This document shows, one piece after another, positions 63,750 through 64,000 of a DNA stretch of 64,000 bases. A program made the position numbers and the translations under genes. The notes beneath the pieces are model-generated. The model had not been told where the DNA came from. It saw nothing but the letters and a program-made list of their open reading frames with translations, and made no database searches. Every line of letters begins with the position of its first letter. Within the stretch, counting starts at the first letter, position 1. The stretch spans positions 2,418,001-2,482,000 of the forward strand of contig OX442315.1 in NCBI GenBank assembly GCA_949358305.1, written 5' to 3'. This stretch comes from Strigamia acuminata. Its lineage: Eukaryota; Arthropoda; Chilopoda; Geophilomorpha; Linotaeniidae.

Positions 63750-64000
63750 TGTTGCGCTCAACTCGGTCTGTCGCTGATACGTGGTATGAGTCACTCTCTA
63801 ATCTCGCAATACTGCTTTACTCAAGCAGTTACCCAAATAATGTGAAACGGCAAACAATGTAAAATGGTAAATATAATAAATGTATTTATTATACGGGAAT
63901 GTACAGGTAAAAGGGATAAAAATATGTAAAGGGATAAGGGTAAAAGGTAAGGTGTGTGAAGTTGGCGGGAAACTGGTCGAGGTCGTCCTTTGTTGGTGCT
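63750..64000 (-). repeat. Gypsy 5' LTR (partial, runs off window)
   Basis: Matches 37261 onward at about 96%. The remaining ~745 bp of LTR are beyond the window. Confidence 0.93.

Larger units (their letters stand above)
37261..64000 (-). mobile_element. Ty3/gypsy retrotransposon carrying two nested Copia elements
   Basis: Minus-strand element with LTR sequence at both ends of the region: 37261-38256, and 63750 running off the window. Next to the right LTR is a PBS; next to the left is a purine tract. Inside, on the minus strand, are gag, pol and a third ORF. Removing Copia B and Copia C with one TSD each leaves about 12.7 kb in the window, or about 13.5 kb with a full second LTR, which is large for gypsy. 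It is inserted in array unit 6. Confidence 0.9.

Noticed and set aside
1-64000. CRISPR arrays, tRNA or rRNA genes, bacterial operons
   Set aside because: None found; the only regular repeats are the 5.9-kb units, LTRs, MITEs and a 19-bp tandem repeat. tRNA-like matches are retrotransposon primer sites only.

Overview
This is eukaryotic, almost certainly metazoan, repeat-rich DNA. There are spliced genes with GT/AG introns, 8-bp-TSD hAT MITEs, and Ty1/copia and Ty3/gypsy LTR retrotransposons whose primer-binding sites match animal initiator tRNA-Met and tRNA-Pro. Repeat phrases resembling those of insect and crustacean genomes make an arthropod my best guess, held with low confidence.

Left half (1-37260): a head-to-tail tandem array of a 5,919-bp unit, with five full copies (160-6078, 6079-11997, 16755-22673, 22674-28592, 28593-34511) and a sixth cut at 37260. 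By eye the copies differ at only about eight positions in total. Each unit carries a four-exon plus-strand gene for a small secreted cysteine-rich peptide (six intact copies), minus-strand exons encoding Ig-like domains (five copies), a possible receptor-kinase fragment, two related hAT MITEs, a foldback element split by one of those MITEs, a large palindrome, a short hairpin, and clusters of a CGCTAAA-type motif.

A young Copia element (Copia A, 11998-16727, plus strand, one intact 1398-codon ORF) sits between units 2 and 3. The window opens inside the 3' end of a second LTR of this element at exactly the same unit position. This implies a higher-order duplication of Copia A plus two units, 16,595 bp apart.

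Right half (37261-64000): a very large Ty3/gypsy element on the minus strand, inserted into unit 6. Without its insertions it would be about 13.5 kb. It has gag, a pol reached through a canonical-looking -1 frameshift signal, and a third ORF of unknown function with a predicted in-frame splice. Two complete minus-strand Copia elements are nested in it with perfect 5-bp TSDs: Copia B (39997-46742) inside ORF3 and Copia C (51389-58646) inside the RNase H region of pol. Removing each insert and one TSD leaves a whole number of codons, so the host gypsy ORFs were open when hit. Copia B and C are relatives whose untranslated leaders share two hairpins supported by compensatory base changes.

Inferred order of events: MITEs entered an ancestral unit; the unit was amplified; Copia A inserted and was co-duplicated; the gypsy element entered the array; Copia B and C then entered the gypsy. 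The relative order of the Copia A and gypsy events is not fixed by the sequence.
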